DNA of 64,000 bases, from contig NZ_FNFL01000002.1 in the NCBI RefSeq assembly GCF_900101125.1, positions 124,001 to 188,000 on the forward strand, given 5' to 3'. Positions 27,898 to 36,266 of this stretch are shown one piece after another (position 1 is the first letter of the stretch; every line of letters begins with the position of its first letter). A program made the translations under genes and the position numbers. The notes below the pieces were generated by a model, which saw only the letters and a program-made list of their open reading frames with translations, had not been told where the DNA came from and searched no databases. This stretch comes from Sediminibacillus albus. GTDB lineage: Bacteria; Bacillota; Bacilli; Bacillales; Amphibacillaceae.

Positions 27898-27938
27898 CAA
27901 ACATTTTGGCTTTATGTCAGCTGTGATTTATAGCCGGT

Positions 27939-28541
27939 TTAGGGTTGAAAGGTTCCTTCATGGATGGACTCTTGCAGCGGACGACGATCTGATGGCTGCT
28001 CTCTTTCTTGCAGTTTTTCAGGCAATGCTTCTTTTTCGCCTTGATAGCCGATCGCTACTACTGCATGGATGGCGTAGTCCTCTGGAATATTTAAAACTTC
28101 CCGTGCCTTTTCTCGATCAAATCCACCCATAGGATGGGTGATTAGTCCTTTTTGGGAAGCTTGTAAAGAAAGGTAGCCCCAGGCCGCCCCGGTATCGAAG
28201 GCATGTGTAGCGTTATCCCCGATTTTATCATTAGTCTTTTTGGAAATGATCAACGCTAACACAGGTGCTTTTTCACACCAGATGCGATTCCCTTCCATGA
28301 TAAAAGAATTGAATTTTTCCCGGTCTTTTTTTGTTCTCGCCAGGATGAATTTCCATGGCTGGATATTTAGAGCAGAGGGAGCCCAGCGTGCGGCTTCAAA
28401 GATACTTAACAGAACGTCTTCCGGGACTTCCTTATCTGCCTTGAATGATCTTGGGGACCATCGATTAATAAATAGCGGGTCAATGTCATACTGTGCTTTT
28501 CTTAATTTTTCTATATCGGGTTGGATTTTAGTTGAGCTCAT
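27939..28541 (-). CDS. Nitroreductase-family protein
   Basis: The 200-residue flavoprotein shows FINRWSPRSFKADKEVPED, the FMN-contacting AARWAPSALNIQPWKFILA near residues 50-68, and a C-terminal ITHPMGGFDREKAREVLNIPED, VAIGYQGE. Family members are FMN-dependent NAD(P)H oxidoreductases acting on nitro compounds, quinones or flavins. The substrate is unknown. A GGAGGAACG site precedes the ATG. It could in principle supply reduced flavin, but it lies 4 kb from the monooxygenase operon and in its own transcript. Confidence 0.87.
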   Translation of the reverse strand: MSSTKIQPDIEKLRKAQYDIDPLFINRWSPRSFKADKEVPEDVLLSIFEAARWAPSALNIQPWKFILARTKKDREKFNSFIMEGNRIWCEKAPVLALIISKKTNDKIGDNATHAFDTGAAWGYLSLQASQKGLITHPMGGFDREKAREVLNIPEDYAIHAVVAIGYQGEKEALPEKLQEREQPSDRRPLQESIHEGTFQP

Positions 28542-28771
28542 GCGTTCGTTCCTCCTTCATCAGCAATAAGAATGTAGAGTTAGTATATGGAAATCTTTTC
28601 TTGAATTCAACATACTTGCTTGGTATTTAACAGAGCAAACGAAAAGACAGAAGAAAAACCAACCGACAGCAATTTTGGCCGGGCAGTGGGTTGCGAAAAA
28701 AACGGCTGATGATTAAGGTTTAAATAACCGCCCCCTGCAATTCAGCAAGAAACGGTTATTTGGCTTGGTGG

Positions 28772-29494
28772 CTATAAGATTTTGCTTAAGAATGACTGGG
28801 TTCTTGAATTTTGCGGGTCCTGGAAAATCTGTTCTGGATTCCCTTCTTCCTGGATGATACCTTCATCCATAAAGATGACCCGGTCACCAACCTCACGGGC
28901 GAACCCCATTTCATGGGTAACTACGACCATAGTCATTCCTTCCTTGGCTAAGTCTTTCATTACCTGCAGTACTTCACCAACTAATTCTGGGTCCAAAGCG
29001 GAGGTAGGTTCGTCAAATAACATGATATTCGGGTTCATTGCCAGGGCGCGGGCTATCGCGACCCGTTGTTTTTGCCCGCCGGATAAGCTTTCCGGATAGG
29101 CATTTGCTTTATCAGCGAGTCCAACCTTATCCAGGAGCGGCAGGGCAGACTCTTTTGCTTCATTAAAGGATAAGCCTTTGACCTTTTGTGGTGCTAAGGT
29201 GATATTTTCCAACACCGTTTTATGAGGAAACAGATTGAAATGTTGAAATACCATTCCAACGTTTGTCCGCAATTCATTAATGTTCGTGGCTGGGTCCGTC
29301 AAGTCGACACCGTCGATGAGCACTTGACCGGATGTGACGTCTTCCAGCAAGTTGAGGCAGCGGAGCAAGGTGCTTTTTCCGGAACCCGAAGGACCTATCA
29401 CACAGACGACTTCTTTTTGATTTATTTTTGCATTGATGCCTGACAAGACTTCCAAGTCACCGAACGATTTATGTAAATCTTTAATTTCGATCAT
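28772..29494 (-). CDS. Polar amino acid ABC transporter ATP-binding protein (GlnQ-like)
   Basis: The 240-residue ATPase has Walker [16 protein letters not shown] (about 33-47), Q-loop [11 protein letters not shown], signature [18 protein letters not shown], Walker [20 protein letters not shown] and H-loop [12 protein letters not shown]. This is the pattern of the GlnQ/HisP group that powers uptake of polar amino acids or cystine. It starts immediately after the permease stop, without spacing. It is the third gene of the binding protein-permease-ATPase operon. Confidence 0.94.
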   Translation of the reverse strand: MIEIKDLHKSFGDLEVLSGINAKINQKEVVCVIGPSGSGKSTLLRCLNLLEDVTSGQVLIDGVDLTDPATNINELRTNVGMVFQHFNLFPHKTVLENITLAPQKVKGLSFNEAKESALPLLDKVGLADKANAYPESLSGGQKQRVAIARALAMNPNIMLFDEPTSALDPELVGEVLQVMKDLAKEGMTMVVVTHEMGFAREVGDRVIFMDEGIIQEEGNPEQIFQDPQNSRTQSFLSKIL

Positions 29495-30157
29495 TTATAC
29501 ATCCAGCTTCCTTTCTAAATGGCGTAAATATACTGACGTGGGAATCGTTATTACTAAATAAAGCACACATACCATCACTAACGTTTCAAAAATCTCAAAG
29601 GTAACATTATAATACTGTTTTCCCATGTAGAGCACCTCGGCGACAGCGATAACGGAAAACAGTGACGTATCCTTCAGACTGATGACAAATTGGTTGCCGA
29701 GTGGAGGAATCATCCGTTTAAACGCTTGCGGCCAGATAATATACCGCATTGTTTGTCTCTCGGTAAGGCCAAGAGAACGGCCGGCTTCCTGCTGCCCTTT
29801 TTCAATTGAATAAACGGCACCGCGGACTATCTCTGCTATGTAGGCTGCCGCGTTAATAGTAATGGCCACAATTGCAGCGGTCAGCGCATTAATGCTGATG
29901 CCGATTAAGTCCTCTGTCAGTCCGTAGTAAATAAATAATACCTGGGCCAGAATAGGGGTACCACGAACGATTTCTACATAAACGGTAGACAATCCGCGTA
30001 AAATTTTGCTGTTTGACAATCTGCCTAAACCGACTATCCCGCCTAGAATAAAACCTAAAAAGAGGCCGGAAATCGTAATTAAAAGGGTCATTTTTAATCC
30101 TTCGAAAAGTGTAGGCAAAGAATCAATATAAGGTGACTCCAAAATTGCATCTATCAT
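29495..30157 (-). CDS. Polar amino acid ABC transporter permease
   Basis: The 220-residue protein carries the HEQRo permease pattern: LPTLFEGLKMTLLITISG at the N-terminus, YVEIVRGTPILAQVLFIYYG, AAYIAEIVRGAVYSIEKGQQEAGRSLGL (the EAA loop, near residues 123-145) and FKRMIPPLGNQFVISLKDTSL. About five membrane segments are present. It forms the channel with the ATPase encoded next. A partial terminator in the 157-base gap upstream probably lowers its expression relative to the binding protein. Confidence 0.93.
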   Translation of the reverse strand: MIDAILESPYIDSLPTLFEGLKMTLLITISGLFLGFILGGIVGLGRLSNSKILRGLSTVYVEIVRGTPILAQVLFIYYGLTEDLIGISINALTAAIVAITINAAAYIAEIVRGAVYSIEKGQQEAGRSLGLTERQTMRYIIWPQAFKRMIPPLGNQFVISLKDTSLFSVIAVAEVLYMGKQYYNVTFEIFETLVMVCVLYLVITIPTSVYLRHLERKLDV

Positions 30158-30252
30158 TGTTGAATCTCTCCTCGATTAGCGCAAGCTTTACGGCCTGCTT
30201 ATATGTGAGTAGTAAGTAAACAATAAACAAAAGATCTTCCTCAGCTTCTGTC

Positions 30253-30292
30253 TAAAAAATAGCGCAACAAGAATGGGTACTTGTTACGCTTA
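30253..30292 (-). terminator. Intra-operon attenuating terminator
   Basis: On the minus strand an 11-bp stem (30280-30290 with 30261-30271, one mismatch) is followed by ATTTTTTAG. It lies between the binding protein and permease genes, where leaky termination would give more binding protein than membrane components. Confidence 0.75.
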
Positions 30293-30314
30293 GCATTATT
30301 TCGTCCTCTACGGA

Positions 30315-31097
30315 TTATTGCGGAGGCTCTGTACCAAACCATTTTTTATAAATTTCGTCATAGGTACCGTTTTCCTTTATGGTTTCCAATGCCTCATTTA
30401 CTGGATCGACAAGCTCGGAATCTTTAGGGAAAGCAATGCCGTACGGCTGACCTTCTAGTACGTCGCCTACCGTTTTCAGCTTTCCTTCTGCATTTTCTTT
30501 AATGTAATACTTTACATTCGGTAAATCATAAAGCACGGCATCCAGCCGGTCCTTTTCAAGGTTCATATACGCTGTCACAATTTCTGGATAGGCGACTACT
30601 TCGGCATCCGTATTATTTTTTAAGTACTCTTCACTGGTGGATCCTTGGCGAGCTCCTACTTTCAAACCATCCACATCATCAATCGATTGGATATCCGACT
30701 CCTCGGGCACGGCCAGTATCAAGCCCGAGTCATAATAGGAATCAGAGAAGGAGATCGTTTCTTTACGGTCTTCGGTGATGGAGATACCAGCGACACCGAT
30801 TGGGAATTTTCCGGATTGCATGGATGCAAGCAGACCGTCAAATTCCATCGTCTTAAAATCTACATTAAAGCCGGCTTCCTTTGCGACTGCTTTTACTAAA
30901 TCAATATCGAAGCCTTCCATCTCTCCTGTTTCCGGGTTTTTATATTCAAATGGCTGGAAGTTGGCGTCTGTTGCAACTGTGTATGTTTCTCCTTCAGCTG
31001 AATCGCTGCCTGATTCTCCCGATGATTCATTGCTCCCGCAAGCGGCTAGCAGTGAAATCATTAACAATGTAATAAGTCCTAGTAATGTTTTTTTCAT
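30315..31097 (-). CDS. Amino acid ABC transporter substrate-binding lipoprotein
   Basis: The 260-residue protein has a lipoprotein signal peptide with lipobox LLAAC (Cys20) and then a Ser/Glu-rich linker. The SBP family 3 pattern follows: YTVATDANFQPFEYKNPETG, GFDIDLVKAVAKEAG, FDGLLASMQSGKFPIGVAGISIT and KVGARQGSTSEEYLK. The ATDANFQPFEY-GFDIDL form is typical of glutamine/basic amino acid or cystine binders, but the ligand cannot be fixed. It is the first gene of the three-gene uptake operon. Confidence 0.93.
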   Translation of the reverse strand: MKKTLLGLITLLMISLLAACGSNESSGESGSDSAEGETYTVATDANFQPFEYKNPETGEMEGFDIDLVKAVAKEAGFNVDFKTMEFDGLLASMQSGKFPIGVAGISITEDRKETISFSDSYYDSGLILAVPEESDIQSIDDVDGLKVGARQGSTSEEYLKNNTDAEVVAYPEIVTAYMNLEKDRLDAVLYDLPNVKYYIKENAEGKLKTVGDVLEGQPYGIAFPKDSELVDPVNEALETIKENGTYDEIYKKWFGTEPPQ

Positions 31098-31216
31098 CCT
31101 TTTAGCTTACCCCCTATGTTTTCGCTGTGCCTTTCCATTATCCCAAACATTTAGAAAATGATAAATTTTTAAAAAATTCTATTTTTGTGCAAAGATAGTG
31201 AAAAAAGAGTGTCTCA

Positions 31217-31237
31217 ATCAAATAGCGGTGATTTGAT
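31217..31237. repeat. Perfect 7-bp inverted repeat, possible regulatory site
   Basis: ATCAAAT and ATTTGAT are separated by seven bases (AGCGGTG), about 120 bases upstream of the binding-protein start. It could be an operator for the amino acid transporter, but no known consensus is matched. Confidence 0.3.
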
Positions 31238-31429
31238 GGAAAATATCTGGGCATAAGTTTAAAATCCACTTGAATGCACGAAAATCCCAAATGTAACCAG
31301 TTACTCCCTCTGAATTGCAGCTGACTTGAACAAAGGGGCAAAATCTATTATTATTTTCTATATATTCATAGTTGCCAATGGATTCGACTAGTCATCCATG
31401 GGTGTATATCGAATTCCAATCACAAACAT

Positions 31430-31519
31430 GGAGAAGTACCCAAGTCCGGCTGAAGGGGATGCACTCGAAATGCATTAGGGCGGGCAACTGCCGCGTGGGT
31501 TCGAATCCCACCTTCTCCG
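31430..31519 (+). tRNA. tRNA-Ser (anticodon CGA)
   Basis: A 90-base tRNA with acceptor stem GGAGAAG/CTTCTCC, discriminator G, long variable arm and TGGGTTCGAATCCCA T-arm. The anticodon loop CTCGAAA on an ATGCA/TGCAT stem gives CGA, reading UCG serine codons. The CCA end is not encoded. The long variable arm confirms the serine class. Confidence 0.95.
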
Positions 31520-31650
31520 TCATTTATTCTTTCCTGAAAAAGTTCCTCTGTGTTTTCCGTTTATATCCCCTTGCTATTCATTTCTTTTATTTGTTTAAAA
31601 AAACGGTATAATATTTTGTATGAAACTATTTGGAAGTGAGGCGGTACAAC

Positions 31651-32526
31651 GTGAAGATAGCAATCATCAATTTTGAATTAGCGCCTGCTGGAGTCAACCA
31701 GCTATTACATAAGGTCGTGGCAGAACTTTTGGAAAACCATACGGTAACAGGAGTCAGGATGGACCAAAATGACAGCGGTCCCTCTTTTGTAAATTTTAAA
31801 AAAGAAAACTTCGCTAGTACACCGTTTCATTTCAAAAATATGCTGCAGCTTTCCCTGCTGCAATCCGAAATCGATGCCTATCAATCATTAACGGAGTTTG
31901 ATGCCGTCATTGTCGTCGGCCCTGAGCAGGCATTACAATGGATTCAAGCGCAGGAAACAAAAGGCAGCGGGACAAAATTTCTGATGGTGCCTGTTTCTAT
32001 TTATAATAGTATTGAAGGAACAGATCAGTCTTTAGGATATGATACGGCGATCAATTATATGATTGAAAGTATACTGAAAATAAGGGATACAATTGATTCC
32101 CTGAAATATCCCAACCCTCGTCTCGTTGGTGTTCAGCTGGAAGGAGCAGCGCCTGAACATATGCTTGACGAGCTTGCTTTAGCTGTCAAAGGGCATCCCC
32201 TCCACCATGATGCCCCGAGTCAGGATATCGACCACTTAAAAACAGCTTTACGGCAAGAATTTTCCAGTGGGCTAACACATTCGTTTTTGATTTTTGATGG
32301 AAGGATGGAAGCAGAGAGCATTCCGGACAGCCTTTTGGCAGACATTCCGATGAATTGGAAAACCCACCCGATTGATGAAGCTTTATGTATGGGACCGGAG
32401 CCAACTGCCCAGGATCGGATTATTGCAATGAAATTGGCCCGGGATATTATCAGCTGGATTGACGGGAACGGGCCGACGGGGAAGCTGACGATAAACAATC
32501 GCCAGACGGCGTTCCAAATAATTTAA
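31651..32526 (+). CDS. Phosphofructokinase-like protein lacking catalytic motifs
   Basis: The GTG at 31651 with GAGGCGG seven bases upstream gives 291 residues. The fold of ATP-dependent 6-phosphofructokinase is visible in VKIAIINFELAPAGVNQLLHKV (family GGDAPGMN), GTDQSLGYDTAINYMIESI, KIRDTIDSL and the C-terminal PTAQDRIIAMKLARDIISWI. Key active-site motifs are changed: GGDGS reads GPEQA (about 90-94) and the catalytic TIDND reads SIYNS (about 116-120), so the proton-accepting Asp is missing. It is therefore unlikely to phosphorylate fructose 6-phosphate and may be a sensor or regulator. It stands alone, with its own terminator. Confidence 0.75.
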   Translation: MKIAIINFELAPAGVNQLLHKVVAELLENHTVTGVRMDQNDSGPSFVNFKKENFASTPFHFKNMLQLSLLQSEIDAYQSLTEFDAVIVVGPEQALQWIQAQETKGSGTKFLMVPVSIYNSIEGTDQSLGYDTAINYMIESILKIRDTIDSLKYPNPRLVGVQLEGAAPEHMLDELALAVKGHPLHHDAPSQDIDHLKTALRQEFSSGLTHSFLIFDGRMEAESIPDSLLADIPMNWKTHPIDEALCMGPEPTAQDRIIAMKLARDIISWIDGNGPTGKLTINNRQTAFQII

Positions 32527-32553
32527 CCTCCTTTAGTCAGGATTACTAGTAAG

Positions 32554-32589
32554 CCAGTACCGCCTTATCAGGGCAGTACTGGTATTTTT
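32554..32589 (+). terminator. Terminator of the phosphofructokinase-like gene
   Basis: An 11-bp stem CCAGTACCGCC with GGCAGTACTGG (one mismatch) is followed by TATTTTTTT. Confidence 0.8.
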
Positions 32590-32675
32590 TTATAAAAATC
32601 TGGCTAATTATATAAAAATAAGGGTAATAACCAACTAATCCTTTACTTATATGGAGACCGGGGGTGCGGGTTTTG

Positions 32676-33809
32676 ATGAAAAAATATGATGCTATTGATT
32701 TTGGGAAGTTTTTTGCCATGTTCGCAATCGTATTCATTCACTCACAAGCATTTGAGAGCACCCAGCTCGTATGGCTGGACGGGGAGCAGCTAAATTCTGC
32801 ATTAAAGGTATTTGCGCGGTTTAGTGTTCCGTTTTTCTTTATTGCTTCCGGTTTTTTATTCAGTATGAAAATAAAAACACATCATAAGCCATTCCAATAT
32901 TTTATTTCCTATAATAAAAAGCTTCTTTTATTATATCTCAGCTGGTTTGTTTTTTATGCTGTCTATGATTTTGGGAAAATCCTCTATCAATCAGAAAGTA
33001 GTTCTATTACCGGCAATCCGGAGATAACCGCATATTTACAAAGCCTGTTTACCAGGGAATTATTCATTTATGGGGTAAGCAATACTCAATACCACCTGTG
33101 GTTTTTGCCGGCATTAATTTGGGCGGTGGCAATTAGTTATTTGTTCCAGAGGAAAAGCTTGATTGGCTTGCTATTAGTTATCAGTCTTGGCTTACATTTG
33201 GCTGGCTTGACTGGGCAGGGGTATTCCCAGCTGTATAACATGTATTTTGAAACTAGAGATCCCTTCTTTTTTGGCTTGTTTTATGTTGCTCTGGGAAGTT
33301 TTATCGCCCGTCACTCAGACAAGGCAGAAGCGCTTGCCAGGCGAATCAGCATTCATGTATATATAGTGGCGGTTTTTGCTCTATTCATGCTTCAGCTTGC
33401 TGAACGAACATGGACAATGGTACAGCTGCAGGGAAGATATGAAGAATACTTCCTGTCAACGATTCCTCTCAGCTTGCTGCTTTTTCTCGCCGTACTAAAA
33501 TATAACCAAACAGGGAGAGGAACATGGATCAACAAAATTGGAAGATCGACAATTGGAATATTTGTCATTCACCCTTTTATCATTAGCGTTTCTCATTTAT
33601 TAATGGAACATTACAATATTCTTACCTGGAAGGAGCATTTTCTGTACGGAATTCTATTTGTCCCGTTTGTTTTTATAACGTCCTTTATTGTATATCAATG
33701 GCTTCAATCTGTTAAAAAACAAATCCTGTTTGTATTTACGAGAAGCAGAAAGCCCAACCAGGAATGTTTTCCAGGGAAGCGCAGCTCATCCTTAAGAGGT
33801 ATGAGATGA
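32676..33809 (+). CDS. Acyltransferase family 3 membrane protein
   Basis: Starting at the ATG at 32676 (GGGGGTG nine bases upstream), this is a 377-residue protein with about ten hydrophobic segments. MKKYDAIDFGKFFAMFAIVFIH at the N-terminus holds the conserved His of the acyltransferase-3 family, followed by FSVPFFFIASGFLFS and a HLWFLPALIWA region. Family members (OatA, WecH, others) O-acetylate sugars or polysaccharides of the envelope. The substrate is unknown. The tail (QILFVFTRSRKPNQ) is cytoplasmic and short, without an extracellular SGNH domain. No neighbour indicates a pathway. Confidence 0.82.
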   Translation: MKKYDAIDFGKFFAMFAIVFIHSQAFESTQLVWLDGEQLNSALKVFARFSVPFFFIASGFLFSMKIKTHHKPFQYFISYNKKLLLLYLSWFVFYAVYDFGKILYQSESSSITGNPEITAYLQSLFTRELFIYGVSNTQYHLWFLPALIWAVAISYLFQRKSLIGLLLVISLGLHLAGLTGQGYSQLYNMYFETRDPFFFGLFYVALGSFIARHSDKAEALARRISIHVYIVAVFALFMLQLAERTWTMVQLQGRYEEYFLSTIPLSLLLFLAVLKYNQTGRGTWINKIGRSTIGIFVIHPFIISVSHLLMEHYNILTWKEHFLYGILFVPFVFITSFIVYQWLQSVKKQILFVFTRSRKPNQECFPGKRSSSLRGMR

Positions 33810-34053
33810 ATTTCCTGCTAAAAACTTAAGGAATACTTAAAGAATTGTTGATTATTGTTGAAATAGTAAGGAGAATAGTCTAATATTACTAGATATAAAA
33901 GAAACAATAGTAGCTAGTTATAAAGGGAATTTCTTCTCAAGATCCATTTAGATAATTCTGGGCATGAGATCAGGTATAGGTTTTTCGGCTGAAAAACGGC
34001 TGTTCCTTGTTTTGGAATAGCCGTTTTTGTTTGAACAAATTTTCACTTGAAGA
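33810..34053 (+). other. Intergenic region with terminator; no gene seen
   Basis: The stretch after the acyltransferase gene is AT-rich and holds only the terminator at 33992-34028. The bases between 33840 and 33990, including ATAGTAAGGAGAATAGTC, could in principle encode a small RNA ended by that hairpin, but no family is recognised. Confidence 0.4.
33992..34028 (+). terminator. Strong rho-independent terminator
   Basis: A 15-bp stem AAAAACGGCTGTTCC with GGAATAGCCGTTTTT (one G-T pair) closes a seven-base loop. Confidence 0.9.
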
Positions 34054-34081
34054 TTAATAGGTAGAACAAATCAGTCGATAT
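34054..34081 (+). promoter_or_regulatory. cheW: Candidate SigD-type promoter of cheW-cheY
   Basis: GTCGATAT (34074-34081) resembles the SigD -10 GCCGATAT, with TTAA 16 bases upstream resembling TAAA. No good SigA spacing is present. The match is partial but the downstream genes are chemotaxis genes, which SigD usually controls. Confidence 0.4.
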
Positions 34082-34170
34082 AATAGTTGTAAATCTATGA
34101 ATAAATAACTGCTATTTAGTTAGCGGCACTTGATTAGATGATAAGGATCAAAATTATAGGGGGATTCCGT

Positions 34171-34632
34171 ATGGAAAACACAGCAAAAACAATTATTTTT
34201 CAATTAAAAGAACAGCAATATGGCGTAGATATTCAACAAGTCCGCTCTATCGAACGTCTGCAGGATGTAACCGAGGTCCCAAACACTTCCGATTTTATCA
34301 AAGGGATTATTAACTTGCGAGGCGAGGTAATTCCGATCATCGATTTAAAAGAACGCTTGAATATTGGCAACCAGGCCCACACCATAGAAACGAGAGTGTT
34401 GATCATTGACATTGAAAATGTCACTGCCGGCTTAATTGTCGATGAAGCAAAAGATGTGGTCGATATTGACCCTTCCATCATTGATCCGGCACCGCAAATG
34501 GTTAGTGGAATTGACCAGGAATACATAAAAGGCGTAGCAAAATTAGAAGCCGGCTTGCTTATATTGTTGGACTTTAAGAAAATTCTGGATCAGGACGAAA
34601 TGGAAGAGGTTAAAGAAGTAATCGAGGATTAA
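34171..34632 (+). CDS. cheW: Chemotaxis coupling protein CheW
   Basis: The ATG at 34171 with TAGGGGG upstream gives 153 residues. CheW couples chemoreceptors to the kinase CheA. Family features include IIFQLKEQQYGVDIQQVRSIERL, EVPNTSDFIKGIINLRGEVIPIIDLKERL (about 35-63) and the C-terminal KLEAGLLILLDFKKIL. It is followed 20 bases later by a CheY gene. The pair is separate from any flagellar/chemotaxis operon in this window. Confidence 0.93.
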   Translation: MENTAKTIIFQLKEQQYGVDIQQVRSIERLQDVTEVPNTSDFIKGIINLRGEVIPIIDLKERLNIGNQAHTIETRVLIIDIENVTAGLIVDEAKDVVDIDPSIIDPAPQMVSGIDQEYIKGVAKLEAGLLILLDFKKILDQDEMEEVKEVIED

Positions 34633-34652
34633 GAAAGGGAGGTAGATGATAT

Positions 34653-35009
34653 ATGACAAGAGTGCTAGTGACAGATGATGCAGCTTTTATGAGATTGCAG
34701 CTGAAAGATATATTGACAAAATTGGGTATGGAAGTCGTTGGTGAGGCCGCAAATGGGCAAGAGGCGGTAGAAAAATTTAAAGAGCTTCAGCCAGATTTAG
34801 TGACAATGGATATTACCATGCCGGAGATGAATGGTGTGGAAGCGTTGAAGGAAATTAAAAAGCTGGATAGTAGTGCCAAAGTCGTCATGTGCTCCGCTAT
34901 GGGGCAGCAGGCAATGGTATTGGAAGCAATCCAGTCAGGCGCAAAGGATTTTATCGTCAAGCCATTCACACCAGAACGAATTGACGAAGCCCTACAAAAA
35001 ATCTTATAA
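34653..35009 (+). CDS. cheY: Response regulator CheY
   Basis: The 118-residue single-domain receiver has the acidic pair Asp8-Asp9, the phosphorylation site Asp53 in TMDITMPEMNG, Ser81 in MCSAMGQQ and Lys103 in IVKPF, so it is a complete, phosphorylatable receiver. It controls the flagellar motor switch in chemotaxis by family knowledge. AAGGGAGG lies ahead of the ATG. With cheW it makes a two-gene unit, possibly a second copy besides the main fla/che operon of Bacillaceae. Confidence 0.88.
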   Translation: MTRVLVTDDAAFMRLQLKDILTKLGMEVVGEAANGQEAVEKFKELQPDLVTMDITMPEMNGVEALKEIKKLDSSAKVVMCSAMGQQAMVLEAIQSGAKDFIVKPFTPERIDEALQKIL

Positions 35010-35011
35010 AA

Positions 35012-35058
35012 AATAACAACAGCTCAAATGTAGTGATTTGGGCTGTTATTATTTTCTT
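35012..35058 (+). terminator. Terminator of cheW-cheY
   Basis: AATAAC...AGCTCAAA pairs with TTTGGGCTGTTATT with a small bulge, followed by ATTTTCTT. It lies two bases after the cheY stop. Confidence 0.7.
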
Positions 35059-35176
35059 CCGTAAGGTTATGTTTCTTTTGATAAAATAAGTCTTAGATAT
35101 AGAAACTTACAGTAGCATTACAGTCGATAAAAAATAGTTATTTAGACGCTGGAAAACGGTGGCGAGGAGGATAAAT

Positions 35177-35338
35177 TTGTACTCACTTATCATGATATTA
35201 TTCATATTTTTCGTATGTATAGGGATTAGTTCCATTCTGAATATACTTTTTAAGATGACTACAAAGAAAGATTGGCGTGTTTCATTATTGCTTAGTTTGG
35301 GATTATCCATTGTCATACCTGCCATATTGGCTGGCTAG
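35177..35338 (+). CDS. 53-residue two-helix membrane protein
   Basis: This short gene starts at a TTG with GAGGAGG six bases upstream. It encodes SLIMILFIFFVCIGISSILN (first helix), a charged loop MTTKKDWR, and a second helix SLLLSLGLSIVIPAILAG up to a TAG. I recognise no family. The strong ribosome site and hydrophobic, uninterrupted frame argue for a real gene. Confidence 0.6.
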   Translation: MYSLIMILFIFFVCIGISSILNILFKMTTKKDWRVSLLLSLGLSIVIPAILAG

Positions 35339-35389
35339 CCCAGGATTCCTGTCAGGAATCTTTTCTGCTAACGGTTGGTTAGTAATTTC

Positions 35390-35555
35390 GTAAAGGTGCT
35401 TATACTCAGGAAGGATTTAGTGCCTTTATTATTGAAATCAACTTGAGCTGGAATTTGAAGGTGGAGTGGATAGATATATTAAATATGAAACTGACAGAGA
35501 TAATTGGGTAAAGAGATATACAGGGATAGCAGGACATTATTATCCTACACAGTAA
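35390..35555 (+). pseudogene. Frameshifted remnant of an unknown gene
   Basis: Two frames look coding and join by a shift near 35445: GAYTQEGFSAFIIEI in one frame, then LELEFEGGVDRYIKYETDRD and NWVKRYTGIAGHYYPTQ ending at TAA in another. No start with ribosome site is seen. The protein family is not recognised. Confidence 0.4.
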
Positions 35556-35594
35556 TACTAAAAAAAGAAATAGAAAGAATACAGAAGAAAAGCT

Positions 35595-35852
35595 TTGTCT
35601 CTACTGATTGCTGAACAGGACAAGAAAGCAGAATTGATTTTCAGGGGTGACTATCGTTTGGCTAAGAGGTTATTGAAATTTTGGGTGTCTTGGGTTGGCG
35701 GGGTAATAGCAGCAATGTTTGCAATGAGTTTATGGAAAAATGAACACATGGATTGGGGACATATTGTCACGATGAGTGTAGCTGGTCTAATCGGTGGCCT
35801 TATTGGGTTAGGAATAAGGAGAGCTAAAAATCATTTAGGAACGAAAGAGTAA
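35595..35852 (+). CDS. Small membrane protein, unknown
   Basis: The frame starts at a TTG (weak GAAGAAAAG ribosome site) and encodes 85 residues. The N-terminus is soluble (AEQDKKAELIFRGDYRLAKR), followed by two membrane helices (about 27-46 and 55-74) with a Trp-rich loop, and a basic tail RRAKNHLGTKE. I recognise no family. It is the last plus-strand gene before repeat R1 copy B. Confidence 0.5.
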   Translation: MSLLIAEQDKKAELIFRGDYRLAKRLLKFWVSWVGGVIAAMFAMSLWKNEHMDWGHIVTMSVAGLIGGLIGLGIRRAKNHLGTKE

Positions 35853-35935
35853 ATGAGCGGGCCATCGTTGTTTGTTGGCTGGCAAATGTGGAGGGGAGGA
35901 ATCAAATTAAAAGCCTCTAGGCATAACAAAAGAGA

Positions 35936-36020
35936 TTGGGACAAAAGGATAGTGCCAAAACAAAAATCGAACGATGATTCGAAATCTCTAACATTCGAAC
36001 TCGTTCGATTTTTGCTTTTC
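35936..36020 (-). repeat. Palindromic repeat R1, copy B (inverted)
   Basis: Arms CAAAAATCGAACGA (35961-35974) and TCGTTCGATTTTTG (36001-36014) match copies A and C. The left flank GACAAAAGGATAGTGCCAAA is the reverse complement of the tail of copy A. It separates the convergent small membrane protein and prs genes and can act as a two-way terminator. Confidence 0.85.
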
Positions 36021-36079
36021 TCATGTTTAAAATAAGCCTCGGACAGAGTGACAACTCTATTTTTCCTTCTAACTGCCGA

Positions 36080-36220
36080 AGCCGTAGTGTATTTCCGCAG
36101 CGCAGTACTAGCGTTTATCCGATGCTATTAAGGAATTAATTACCTACTGTTACACCGCCATTTATACCCATTGCGGCATCAATCGAATGCTTGCAGATAG
36201 CCTTTTAAAACTTCATATTG
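36080..36220 (+). repeat. Repeat modules R2/R3, direct copy of 56340-56470
   Basis: The segment TATTTCCGCAGCGCAGTACT, AGCGTTTATCCGATGCTATTA, ACCTACTGTTACACCGCCATTT and ATCAATCGAATGCTTG recurs in the same orientation at 56343-56470 with about 80-85 percent identity by eye. It lies just downstream of the prs stop. Confidence 0.75.
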
Positions 36221-36266
36221 CAAGTGGATGTATGTTATGTCCCAACCACTAGATTTATTATGATAG

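Noticed and set aside
28717-28761. Hairpin between the amino acid ABC operon and the nitroreductase gene
   Set aside because: The 9-bp stem AAATAACCG/CGGTTATTT has a long loop and no T run, so it was not called a terminator.
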